From Gammaproteobacteria bacterium (lineage in GTDB: Bacteria > Pseudomonadota > Gammaproteobacteria > Pseudomonadales > Cellvibrionaceae), in NCBI GenBank assembly GCA_021151835.1, contig JAGKWO010000054.1, positions 1 through 24,387 of the forward strand: a stretch of DNA of 24,387 nt, in the 5' to 3' direction. The first letter of the stretch is position 1, and every line of letters starts with the position of its first letter. A model generated the notes under the pieces. That model did no database searches. It was not told the origin of the DNA and saw only the letters and a program-made list of their open reading frames with translations. Below are positions 16,248-24,387 of this stretch, piece by piece. Made by a program: the position numbers and the translations under genes.

Positions 16248-16940
16248 TTACTTAACCGATAAACGATCCAGTTCACTACGCAACTTTTTCAACCAGGCAT
16301 CAAACGCCAAACGCACCTGGATGTTGTTGGTCACACGGTTATTTTCTTCCCAGATTTTACCCAGGTCACGCTGGTCAGTAATGATGGCCAGCACCTTGCC
16401 AGAAGTGGAATCGTATAACGAAATTTCCAACGTCATTGTGCCCATACCCTCACTGTAAACCTTCACACCGGTGGGCCGGCCTTTAAGATCATCTTTACTT
16501 CCCAAGGGAGCAATTTCCAGCACTTTGGCACGCACTGTCATCACATCCGCACCCGCCTGCACCGCAGTGGCATAACGGCCGTCGACTATTAAATTATTTG
16601 TCAGGGCTTCGGTATAACGCTCCTGGTAATACCGGCGGTCATTATCGTTCAATTCCCAGGGCGTATCGTGGATAAGACTTGGATTGGACTGCTTGCGGAT
16701 TTTTACATCCGTGAGATCGAGCTGCTCAACCAATAATTTTTTGTATTGCGCAAACTGCGCGTTAGGCGCAACAAAAGTGCCGTCAAACCTGGAGTTTTTT
16801 ACTACCGATAAACCTTCTTTATCCGCTTTGATTTGCGCTTCTTTTTCATGGTTTTTGGTGATGGAGCAACCGGCAATCATACTGCCCAGTAATCCGATCA
16901 TTACCAGTGTCAAGGCTGTACGTTTGGATAACATGTTCAT
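16248..16940 (-). CDS. Lipoprotein, DUF3313-like
   Basis: A 230-residue protein with a lipoprotein signal peptide: charged MNMLSKR, a hydrophobic core, and lipobox MIAGC with Cys25 as the lipidation site. Residue 26 is Ser, which favours outer-membrane sorting. The mature part (FAQYKKLLVEQLDL..., LNDNDRRYYQERYTEAL..., ADVMTVRAKVLEIAPLG, then a strand-rich MTLEISLYDSTSGKVLAII) resembles the DUF3313 lipoprotein family, whose function is unknown. This family call comes from memory of the pattern. The start is supported by AGGT 8-11 bp upstream. It has its own -10 and shares the terminator with trxB. Confidence 0.75.
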   Translation of the reverse strand: MNMLSKRTALTLVMIGLLGSMIAGCSITKNHEKEAQIKADKEGLSVVKNSRFDGTFVAPNAQFAQYKKLLVEQLDLTDVKIRKQSNPSLIHDTPWELNDNDRRYYQERYTEALTNNLIVDGRYATAVQAGADVMTVRAKVLEIAPLGSKDDLKGRPTGVKVYSEGMGTMTLEISLYDSTSGKVLAIITDQRDLGKIWEENNRVTNNIQVRLAFDAWLKKLRSELDRLSVK

Positions 16941-16990
16941 GATTTTACCTGCCTCTGTTTGCGGAAAATTCTGCGTCCTGAATCGCGCTC

Positions 16991-17017
16991 ATTATAAGAC
17001 GTTATAGGTATATTCAA
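16991..17017 (-). promoter_or_regulatory. Putative promoter of the DUF3313-like gene
   Basis: On the minus strand a perfect TATAAT lies at 16996-16991, 50 bp upstream of the ATG. TTGAAT at 17017-17012 is a possible -35, but its spacer is only 15 bp, so the -10 is the stronger half of the call. Confidence 0.5.
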
Positions 17018-17103
17018 GTTCATTGGTTGCAGGCAGCGTAGATAACAACCGTAAACCGCAACCAACAATACAAAGCGCGCTAAGGAGTGTAAGTTATTGA
17101 AGC

Positions 17104-17138
17104 ACAAAAACAAACGGGGAGGCTAAAGCCTCCCCGTT
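17104..17138 (-). terminator. Intrinsic terminator of purL
   Basis: A perfect 11-bp GC-rich stem, AACGGGGAGGC / GCCTCCCCGTT (17113-17123 and 17128-17138), with a four-base loop. On the minus strand it is followed by a T-rich tail (TGTTTTTG). It lies 34 bp after the purL stop. Confidence 0.92.
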
Positions 17139-17172
17139 ATGTTTGTAATATTTTGTAGCATACCAGTAAGTA

Positions 17173-20100
17173 TTAACTGACGAATACCCGTGCGTTACGG
17201 AATATACGCAACCAGGCACCATCATCTTTCCAATCGTCCGGTTTCCATGAATTGCTTACCGCACGGAATACGCGTTCCGGGTGCGGCATCATGATTGTGG
17301 TGCGACCATCCTTGCTGCTCACGCTGGTGATTCCCAAGGGGGAACCGTTCGGGTTGGCAGGATAGGTTTCGGTTGGATTGAGATTATTGTCGATAAAACG
17401 CATCGCCACCGTGCCACTTTCATTACACACTTTCAGCGCATCTGCATTGGCAAATTCCGCATAGCCTTCACCGTGGGCAACCGCCACTGGCATATGCGAA
17501 CCCGCCATACCTGTGAACAGTACTGATGATGACTCCTGCACCTGTACCAGGCTGAAACGCGCTTCGAATTGTTCAGACAGGTTGCGCACAAAACGCGGCC
17601 AGTGATCTGCACCGGGAATCAGGTTTTTCAGGTTGGACATCATCTGGCAACCATTGCAAACACCGAGGCTGAAGGTGTCATTGCGATGGAAGAAACGCTC
17701 GAATTCATCGCGCACTTTGTTATTAAACAAAATCGTTTTCGACCAGCCCTCGCCCGCACCCAATACGTCGCCGTAAGAGAAACCACCGCAAGCAACCAGG
17801 CCTTTGAATTGCTCCAGCGTTACACGGCCGGAAAGCAAATCACTCATGTGGACGTCAACGGCTGTGAAACCGGCGCGATCAAAAGCCGCTGCCATTTCCA
17901 CATGGCCGTTAACACCTTGCTCACGCAATACAGCCACAGAAGGACGAACACCAGTGTTGATAAATGGCGCTGCGATATCATCATTTTGATCGTAGCTCAG
18001 CTTCACACTTAAACCGGGATTTGGTTTGGTGATCGCTGCATATTCCTGTTCCGCACAAGCAGGATTATCGCGCAGCGATTGAATGCGATAACTGGTTTCA
18101 CTCCACAAGGCTTGCAATTGTGCGCGCGGTTGATCGAACAATACCTTGCCATTCGCGCTAATGCTCAATGAATCATTTGCATTCAAGCTGCCGATTACAT
18201 TTATTTTCAAACCGGAATCAACAAAACGTTTTTGCACGGCCGCCGATTGCGCGCGCGCCACCTGAATCACTGCACCCGCCTCTTCGCTAAACAAAGCGGC
18301 AATGGAATCTTCGCCCAGGCCATCCAGGTTTATGCTTACACCGGTGTGGCCGGCGAATGCCATTTCCGCCACTGTTGCGAACAAACCACCATCAGAACGG
18401 TCGTGATATGCGAGCAATTCATTGGCAGCAAGGCTTGCCTGGACTGCGTTGAAGAAACCTTTGAGTTGATCGGCAGAATCCAGATCCGCAGGTGTTTGAC
18501 CGAGTTGGTTGTAAACCTGTGCCAGGATCGAACCACCCAGACGATTTTTACCGTTACCTAAATCAATCAGAATTAAATCAGTATCGCCTTTGTCAGTGCG
18601 AAGCTGTGGAGTGAGGGTTTTGCGCACATCCACTACCGGTGAGAACGCAGAAATGACCAATGACAATGGTGCGGTAACCGCTTTATTTTCGGCGCCGTCT
18701 TTCCACGCCGTGCGCATGGACATGGAATCTTTTCCAACAGGAATCGTAATTCCCAATGCCGGACACAACTCCATACCAACCGCCTGTACGGTGCGATAAA
18801 GTTTTTCTTCTTCACCTTTGTGGCCTGCGGCGCACATCCAGTTAGCAGAAAGTTTTATATCGGAAAGTTTTTCTATACGCGTTGCCGCAATATTGGTAAT
18901 CGCTTCCGCAATTGCCATGCGACCGGAGGCAGGAGCATCAAGCAAGGCAACAGGTGTGCGCTCGCCCATACTCATGGCTTCGCCCGCATAGGAATCGTAG
19001 CTCACTGTGGTTACCGCAACGTCAGCAACCGGAACTTGCCACGGGCCAACCAATTGGTCGCGCGCAACCATACCGGTTACTGAACGGTCGCCGATAGTAA
19101 TCAGGAAGTTTTTGCTCGCTACCGCTGGATGGCTGAGCACACGCCCGGCCGCCTCTTTCAAGTCGATACCGGCGGTGCTGAATTCGATAGTTTTTGCGCT
19201 GTGCTTTTCAGCAACGCGATGCATTTTCGGCGGTTTGCCAAACAACACTGACATGGGCAAATCAACGGGTTTTGCATCGAAATGTTTATCGTTAACGAGC
19301 AAATGTTTTTCATCGGTTGCTTCACCGACTACCGCATAAGCAGCGCGTTCACGTTGGCATATGGCTTCAAAGCGCGGCAGGTCTGCCGGTGCAATCGCCA
19401 GCACATAACGCTCTTGCGATTCATTACACCAAATCGCCAATGGGCTCATGCTCGGCTCGTCGTTAGGAACATTGCGCAACTCAAATTTGCCACCGGTGCC
19501 GCCGTCTTTTACCAACTCAGGGAACGCATTGGAGAGACCACCCGCACCTACATCATGGATAAAGGCAATAGGGTTTTTATCACCCAATTGCCAGCAGGCA
19601 TCGATTACTTCCTGGCAGCGGCGTTCCATTTCCGGGTTTTGACGTTGCACGGACGCAAAGTCCAGATCTTCAGACGAAGAACCGGAAGTCATGGAAGATG
19701 CTGCACCACCACCGAGGCCAATCAGCATTGCCGGGCCACCGAGTACCACGAGCTTGGTGCCCGCACCAAACGGTGGCTTCTCGATATGTTCAGTTTTAAT
19801 GTTGCCGTAGCCGCCGGCCAACATAATTGGCTTGTGGTAGCCGCGACGTTCGCCATCAAAATTTTCTTCGAAGGTACGGAAATAGCCGCAAATATTTGGA
19901 CGGCCAAATTCGTTATTAAATGCAGCGCCGCCGATGGGACCTTCAATCATGATATCCAGCGCATTGACGATACGGTTTGGTTTGCCGTAATTCTCTTCCC
20001 AGGGTTGCTCAAAACCGGGGATTTGCAGGTTGGAAACCGTAAAACCGGTTAACCCCACTTTGGGCTTGGAGCCGCGACCAACGGCGCCCTCGTCACGAAT

Positions 20101-21039
20101 CTCGCCACCGGCACCGGTACCCGCACCCGAGAATGGAGAAATCGCCGTCGGGTGATTGTGGGTTTCCACCTTCATCAACATATGGATTGGCTGCTGGGTG
20201 TATTCGTAGGCTTTGGTTTCCGGATTCGGATAAAAGCGCCCTGCCTCATGCCCTACCACGACGGCGGCATTGTCGGCATAAGCTGAAAGTACGCCTTCAC
20301 CGCCCACTTCATTAGTGTTCTTAATCATTTTGAACAGGCTGCGTTGCTGTTCTTCGCCGTCAATAGTCCACGATGCATTGAAGATCTTATGGCGGCAGTG
20401 TTCAGAGTTGGCCTGCGCAAACATCATCAACTCTACGTCGATGGGATTACGACCAAGGGCGGTAAAGCTTTCTACCAGGTAATCGATTTCGTCTTCGGCC
20501 AGTGCCAAACCGAGGGATTTATTGGCAGCCACCAAAGCGGCACGCCCACCACCGAGTATATCCACCGACGTTTGTTGTGCAGGTTGTTGCTGGATGAATA
20601 ACTGCTCTGCCGCTTCCAGGCTATCAAATACGGTTTCTACCATGCGGTCATGGAGCAACGCGGCGATAGCGGCACGATCTGCTGCCGAAGCACCGGTGAT
20701 GTAATAGGCAATACCGCGCTCAATGCGTTTTATGTTTTCCAACCCGGTGTTTTTAGCGATATCGGTCGCTTTGGATGCCCATGGGGAGATAGTACCGAGG
20801 CGCGGAACTACCAGGAACAGCTCACCGTCGTGGCTGGCTTCTTTCTCTACCTTGGGGCCGTAGGTCAGTAATTGCTTGAGCACTTGCTGCTGGGCATCAC
20901 TCAATGGGGAAGAAATATGGGCAAAGTGGACAAATTCCGAGCTAACGCCAGTCACAGCGGGGATACGTTGTTGCAGGCTGGACAGGAGTTTTTGCGAACG
21001 AAAACTGGAAAGAGCGGGAGCGCCACGCAGGATTAACAT
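17173..21039 (-). CDS. purL: Phosphoribosylformylglycinamidine synthase, large single-chain form
   Basis: A 1,288-residue enzyme that converts FGAR plus glutamine and ATP to FGAM in purine synthesis. It begins MLILRGAPALSSFR, as in E. coli PurL (about 1,295 residues). The synthetase part has EDEIDYL, AQANSEHCRHKIFNA, HNHPTAISPFSGAGTGAGGEIRDE and DVGAGGLSNAFPE. The C-terminal glutaminase has GGFSYGDVLGAGEGW, the nucleophile Cys1128 in GVCNGCQMM, and His1253/Glu1255 in MPHPER. The start at ATG 21039 follows the family N-terminus; an in-frame TTG at 21084 would add 15 unconserved residues. No strong Shine-Dalgarno is seen. A TACAAT (minus strand, 21103-21098) may be its -10, with no good -35. 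Confidence 0.97.
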   Translation of the reverse strand: MLILRGAPALSSFRSQKLLSSLQQRIPAVTGVSSEFVHFAHISSPLSDAQQQVLKQLLTYGPKVEKEASHDGELFLVVPRLGTISPWASKATDIAKNTGLENIKRIERGIAYYITGASAADRAAIAALLHDRMVETVFDSLEAAEQLFIQQQPAQQTSVDILGGGRAALVAANKSLGLALAEDEIDYLVESFTALGRNPIDVELMMFAQANSEHCRHKIFNASWTIDGEEQQRSLFKMIKNTNEVGGEGVLSAYADNAAVVVGHEAGRFYPNPETKAYEYTQQPIHMLMKVETHNHPTAISPFSGAGTGAGGEIRDEGAVGRGSKPKVGLTGFTVSNLQIPGFEQPWEENYGKPNRIVNALDIMIEGPIGGAAFNNEFGRPNICGYFRTFEENFDGERRGYHKPIMLAGGYGNIKTEHIEKPPFGAGTKLVVLGGPAMLIGLGGGAASSMTSGSSSEDLDFASVQRQNPEMERRCQEVIDACWQLGDKNPIAFIHDVGAGGLSNAFPELVKDGGTGGKFELRNVPNDEPSMSPLAIWCNESQERYVLAIAPADLPRFEAICQRERAAYAVVGEATDEKHLLVNDKHFDAKPVDLPMSVLFGKPPKMHRVAEKHSAKTIEFSTAGIDLKEAAGRVLSHPAVASKNFLITIGDRSVTGMVARDQLVGPWQVPVADVAVTTVSYDSYAGEAMSMGERTPVALLDAPASGRMAIAEAITNIAATRIEKLSDIKLSANWMCAAGHKGEEEKLYRTVQAVGMELCPALGITIPVGKDSMSMRTAWKDGAENKAVTAPLSLVISAFSPVVDVRKTLTPQLRTDKGDTDLILIDLGNGKNRLGGSILAQVYNQLGQTPADLDSADQLKGFFNAVQASLAANELLAYHDRSDGGLFATVAEMAFAGHTGVSINLDGLGEDSIAALFSEEAGAVIQVARAQSAAVQKRFVDSGLKINVIGSLNANDSLSISANGKVLFDQPRAQLQALWSETSYRIQSLRDNPACAEQEYAAITKPNPGLSVKLSYDQNDDIAAPFINTGVRPSVAVLREQGVNGHVEMAAAFDRAGFTAVDVHMSDLLSGRVTLEQFKGLVACGGFSYGDVLGAGEGWSKTILFNNKVRDEFERFFHRNDTFSLGVCNGCQMMSNLKNLIPGADHWPRFVRNLSEQFEARFSLVQVQESSSVLFTGMAGSHMPVAVAHGEGYAEFANADALKVCNESGTVAMRFIDNNLNPTETYPANPNGSPLGITSVSSKDGRTTIMMPHPERVFRAVSNSWKPDDWKDDGAWLRIFRNARVFVS

Positions 21040-21850
21040 AGTGGGAAGAGCCTCGGCATGGGTGATAACAAAAGGTAATGACAAAAGCTAGGCGCGCATT
21101 GTACTGGATTTGCGCCCTGCCCGAGAGACTTTTTTCCCCTGATCCCGCCTTTACCCATCCGGGATCAGGCTGGTTCAGCAGCCCTAATCCACCAAAACCT
21201 CCAGCCTCCGGAACCTCCAGGCCACCGTCGTTTACCCCCAGACACCAGCCACTTACGTAAAACCCGGCCCCTCAAGTAAAACATGGGCAGCGTCCCGGCA
21301 TCCCTTCTGGCTGCAATTAATATTTTTATTATCAAAACCACTATTGGTGCGAAAAAAAAATTCTTCTTGTTGATTGCAGTATTTCCTTAACCGTCAATGC
21401 AAAAACGTCCTGCTTGTTAAACCAGATTAATGCAGCACATAACTTCCGCCATTAAGCTGTCATCCACAATGATATCAAACGAAAACATATTCCCAATTAC
21501 CAAAAAATTATTTGATTACCAGCGTCAGTTTTGGCATCGGCCTGACATGGGGAAAACAACGCTCTACACAAAATACCATTCGGGTTGGGCAACGTCCGCA
21601 CACAACTGGAGGAATTATTTTTCAGGTAAAAAATATTGCCTGCCTTCCCTGCGATTCAGTTTGCCTGCGCATATCACTGATCGCATTAAAATATCGCACA
21701 TAATTATCCGAAAATTTCGGTCCTGATTAATAATTCATGAATTCAATTTAATCTACAGTTTACAGAAAAAGGTTTTCCCGCTGGAATCCAGAAAGAGGGA
21801 ATTCAAGCGCATTTACCAGCCCCATCTCGCCCAGCGCATTGCTAATGACC

Positions 21851-21876
21851 TGGTGGCGACTACAGGAGATCGAACG
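21851..21876 (-). other. tRNA 3'-end-like fragment
   Basis: On the minus strand this reads CGTTCGATCTCCTGTAGTC followed by GCCACCA, which looks like a T-loop (TTCGATC), the 3' side of a T-stem and an acceptor end with encoded CCA. The expected 5' side of the T-stem (CAGGA-like) and the rest of a cloverleaf are absent, so this is not a functional tRNA. It may be a relic of a tRNA end or attachment site, or chance. Confidence 0.25.
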
Positions 21877-22266
21877 TACGATTGTAAATATTTCTTCTGC
21901 GTTGGTAATTTTTCCAAAAATTAATAATTCTATTTTTTTTGCACCACCACATCAGCGCCGAATAGTTTTTTTATCCATCCGCTACGAAGCTCCAGGTGCG
22001 CACATAAGTTTTACGAAGCAATATTACAGCTCGTTGATACATTGATTACGCATTGAAGAAAAGGAAAAACAGCGCAGGTATTGCAACGCAGAAATTATTA
22101 GCAGAATGCAGCGCAAAAAAATATTTATGCACAAACAACTAATAGTATTAGGTTGTCGATGCAAATTGCTCCGACTGTTATCGCAAACTCCAACAAAACA
22201 TTCGTTGTGCTGCGCCGCTGATGTGCGGGTATTTTTTATTTGCAACAATTTTTTACAATACAGCGC

Positions 22267-22337
22267 CGCAAAAAATGCGCTTATAACAAAAAAATCTGAA
22301 TTTTTTACGCATTTTTGCGCAGGTTTTTAACAAAAAC
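22267..22337. repeat. Cluster of nested inverted repeats upstream of mltF
   Basis: The outer arms CGCAAAAAATGCG (22267-22279) and CGCATTTTTGCG (22308-22319) pair with one bulged base. Inside them AAAAAAT (22289-22295) pairs with ATTTTTT (22300-22306) around CTGA. Immediately to the right, GTTTTT-AAC-AAAAAC (22323-22337) forms another hairpin. The symmetry is unlikely to be coding. Function unknown. Confidence 0.6.
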
Positions 22338-22676
22338 TTACGGTTTACCGGTTTTTAATGCCCTTTTTTAGACCAGAAATGGCGCCTGATGTCACATTTT
22401 TTAACATTTTTTCGACCGTTCGTCGGTCTTTACACAGTGACTGAAATCCGCCGAATCCCGCGCCATTCCTAGCCCCAAAGCAAAAAAGGTCAAATTTTCA
22501 CCTAAGCGCTACCTTAATCCTGCTCAGAAAACAAGCTAGGCACACAAAAAAAGTGGTTATACCATGGCGACGTATTTGCACGGGTCATTAATGGATTGGA
22601 TTCGGCATGAATGCGCACACGCGAACAGAGAATACCCTTTCGGGCGCTGCAGTTCAGACCACCGGAGAAACCCCTT

Positions 22677-24182
22677 ATGGAAATTCGCAAACCATCAGCG
22701 TTAGTGATTTTGAAATCCATAACAACAAGCCTGTTTGCCGGCTTGTTACTCACCGCCAGTAGCTCGTTACTGGTGCGTAGCACTCCTCCTACTTTATTGG
22801 AGCAAGTGCTGAAGTCAGGCGAGTTGCACGTAGTTTCAAGCAACGGTCCTACTACTTATTATGAAGGCCCTACTGGCCTTACAGGGTTCGAATATAGCCT
22901 GGTCAAAGGCTTTGCGGATTCGCTTGGCCTGAAATTGGTGCTGGAGAACAGTTCCGACCCTGATGCCATGCTCAATGCCGTGGTGAACCAGCAATTCCAT
23001 TTTGCTGCTGCCGGTTTAACGGCGCAGGAGAGCCGTGGCAAGACAATCAGTTTTGCAGCGCCTTTCATGCAAGTAACCCAGCAATTGGTTTACAACAAGC
23101 GGTTACAGCAACCCACCAGCATTAATGATGTTAAAGATAAAGAAGTCTTGGTCCTCGCCAGTGAATCCCACAGCGCACGGGTAAAAGCCTTGCAAGCGGC
23201 TTTCCCCGATTTGCAGTGGCGCAATGTCATCAATGCCGAACAAATTGATTTACTGGAAATGGTCAATAGAGGGGAAGCCGATTACGCTGTTGTGGATTCC
23301 ACAGTCTATTCACTCAATCGTTACTCGTACCCCAAGGCAGAGCTGGCGTTTGATGTCAGTGACCCACAACCGGTTGCCTGGGCATTTCCGCAGGGTTCGG
23401 ATACCACTTTATTTGATGCTGCACAGAAATACCTGACTAACATCAAAGCAGATGGAACACTCGCTCGCGTTACCGAGGAATTCTTCGACCGCCATATAGA
23501 AGAAGTGACTACCGGCGAAGCAATGTCCTTCACTTACCAATTGGAGCAACGCTTGCCCCAATGGATTGAACACATGAAAAATGCCGGTGCAGAATTCAAT
23601 GTGGATTGGCAATTACTGGCCGCAATCAGCTATCAGGAATCCAATTGGTTACCTGATGCGGTTTCTGATACCGGCGTCGCCGGCTTGATGATGCTGACCA
23701 AAAATACCGCGCGCGCCATGGGAATTACTGATCGCAAAGATCCGCAACAAAGCATTCGCGGCGGAGCAAAATACCTCAGTATTGTGCTGGAAAAATTACC
23801 CAAGCGTATTCAGGGTGAAGATCGTTTGAATATGGCGCTCGCCGCCTACAACCAGGGCCTTGGCCATGTTGAAGATGCGCGTGTACTTACCCAACGCATG
23901 GGCGGCAACCCAAGCAAGTGGGAAGATGTCCGCAAATATATGCCGCTACTATCCAAGTACCAGTATTACAGCACCGCGAAACATGGATATATGCGCGGTT
24001 GGGAGCCGGTTAAATTTGTTGATAATGTGCGCAATTATTACAAGATTATCGCGTGGCACCAACAGCAAGAAGAATTTCGTGTAGCGAGCGCCAGCAATAT
24101 CAATCGTCTTTCTGCCAATACAAGAACTGCGGAAAAAGAAGTTGATACCTCCGATTTGGACGCAATGCCTTCGATGTTGTAA
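22677..24182 (+). CDS. mltF: Membrane-bound lytic murein transglycosylase F
   Basis: A 501-residue protein that cleaves the glycan strands of peptidoglycan by forming 1,6-anhydromuramyl ends. A signal anchor lies at about 10-33. A solute-binding-like (SBP_bac_3) domain spans about 40-275 (SGELHVVSSNGPTTYYEG, GFEYSLVKGFADSLG, DPQPVAW, DGTLARVTEEFF). An SLT catalytic domain follows, with Glu321 in AAISYQESNW, then GLMMLTKNTARAMGI, GGAKYL, ALAAYNQG and KYMPLLS. Motif order matches E. coli MltF. ATG 22677 is chosen because GGAG lies 9 bp upstream and the signal anchor follows; an ATG at 22611 has no ribosome site and would bury the signal. Divergence from purL is a common gammaproteobacterial arrangement. 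Confidence 0.95.
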   Translation: MEIRKPSALVILKSITTSLFAGLLLTASSSLLVRSTPPTLLEQVLKSGELHVVSSNGPTTYYEGPTGLTGFEYSLVKGFADSLGLKLVLENSSDPDAMLNAVVNQQFHFAAAGLTAQESRGKTISFAAPFMQVTQQLVYNKRLQQPTSINDVKDKEVLVLASESHSARVKALQAAFPDLQWRNVINAEQIDLLEMVNRGEADYAVVDSTVYSLNRYSYPKAELAFDVSDPQPVAWAFPQGSDTTLFDAAQKYLTNIKADGTLARVTEEFFDRHIEEVTTGEAMSFTYQLEQRLPQWIEHMKNAGAEFNVDWQLLAAISYQESNWLPDAVSDTGVAGLMMLTKNTARAMGITDRKDPQQSIRGGAKYLSIVLEKLPKRIQGEDRLNMALAAYNQGLGHVEDARVLTQRMGGNPSKWEDVRKYMPLLSKYQYYSTAKHGYMRGWEPVKFVDNVRNYYKIIAWHQQQEEFRVASASNINRLSANTRTAEKEVDTSDLDAMPSML

Positions 24183-24222
24183 TCGACAACACGAAATATA
24201 AATATCCAATCTGAAGATGCAC

Positions 24223-24260
24223 AAAAAAGGGGCGATCATATGAGCGCCCCTTTTATTTTT
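24223..24260 (+). terminator. Intrinsic terminator of mltF
   Basis: AAAAGGGGCG (24225-24234) pairs with CGCCCCTTTT (24245-24254). The loop can extend the stem (CAT/ATG). It is followed by ATTTTT and lies 42 bp after the mltF stop. The A-run on the left could also let it work leftward. Confidence 0.92.
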
Positions 24261-24263
24261 AAA

Positions 24264-24387
24264 CTTCTAACTTCTAACTTCTAACTTTTAAACTTTTAAA
24301 CTTTTAAACTTTTAAACTTTTAAACTTTTAAACTTTTAAACTTTTAAACTTTTAAACTTTTAAACTTTTAAACTTTTAAACTTTTAA
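24264..24387. repeat. Short tandem repeat array, 7-bp then 8-bp units, running off the right edge
   Basis: Three copies of CTTCTAA (24264-24284) are followed by twelve full copies of CTTTTAAA and a 7-base partial (24285-24387). The 8-bp copies are all identical. The array starts right after the mltF terminator and is cut by the window edge, so its true length is unknown. It is non-coding as far as visible. Heptameric arrays of this kind are known in other bacteria (for example cyanobacterial STRR sequences), without an agreed function. Confidence 0.97.

Larger units (their letters stand above)
21040..22676. other. 1.6-kb gene-poor spacer between divergent purL and mltF
   Basis: No convincing gene is present. 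The longest open frames (up to 98 codons, for example 21430-21726) lack a recognisable domain, a good ribosome site or coding-like composition. The stretch is AT-rich with many A and T runs. It should hold the purL promoter at the left end and the mltF promoter at the right, and contains the inverted-repeat cluster at 22267-22337, a small hairpin GACCG-TTCGT-CGGTC at 22414-22428, a 12-bp palindrome at 21732-21743 and a tRNA-end-like fragment at 21851-21876. Confidence 0.6.

Noticed and set aside
19282..20052. 256-codon plus-strand frame
   Set aside because: It lies wholly antisense inside purL, whose family motifs are continuous there.
21430..21726. 98-codon plus-strand frame in the spacer
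   Set aside because: No recognisable domain, no good ribosome site, and AT-rich non-coding-like composition.

Overview
This window looks like chromosomal DNA of a gammaproteobacterium. Three things suggest this: a proteobacterial-type purL divergent from mltF (the arrangement seen in E. coli and relatives), a trxB of the usual bacterial size, and a moderate GC content by eye. The very large cadherin-like surface protein and the AT-rich spacers would suit a Cellvibrio/Saccharophagus-like lineage, but that placement is a recollection-based inference and not proven here.

Left region (1-10421, all genes on the minus strand). Reading leftward: a small DUF1289 protein (10421-10233); a GAF-plus-HlyD membrane adaptor (10056-8137); an M50/site-2-protease-like polytopic protein with an N-terminal PqqD-like domain and a C-terminal HlyD half (8131-5858); a secreted HlyD/RND-type adaptor (5802-4954); and, after a 321-bp spacer, a giant LEPR-XLL/DUF4347 protein (4632 to beyond the left edge) built from about 101-residue cadherin-like repeats. 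The three adaptor genes are closely packed and look like one operon whose client is the giant protein. No ABC ATPase or TolC-type gene is in the window. This cassette is the best candidate for an undescribed export, processing or display system.

Middle region (10643-15031, plus strand). A signalling operon: a membrane hybrid-sensor histidine kinase, a stand-alone Rcp1-like receiver overlapping it by 4 bp, and a REC-GGDEF-EAL cyclic-di-GMP enzyme. It is divergent from the adaptor/adhesin block. Cyclic-di-GMP control of large adhesins is well known (Lap system), so a regulatory link is plausible but inferred.

Right region (15105-24387). This is housekeeping: trxB with a good promoter and a bidirectional terminator shared with a convergent DUF3313-like lipoprotein gene; purL on the minus strand with its own terminator; a 1.6-kb gene-poor, AT-rich spacer with nested inverted repeats and a tRNA-3'-end-like fragment; mltF on the plus strand with a terminator; and a 7/8-bp tandem repeat array that runs to the right edge.
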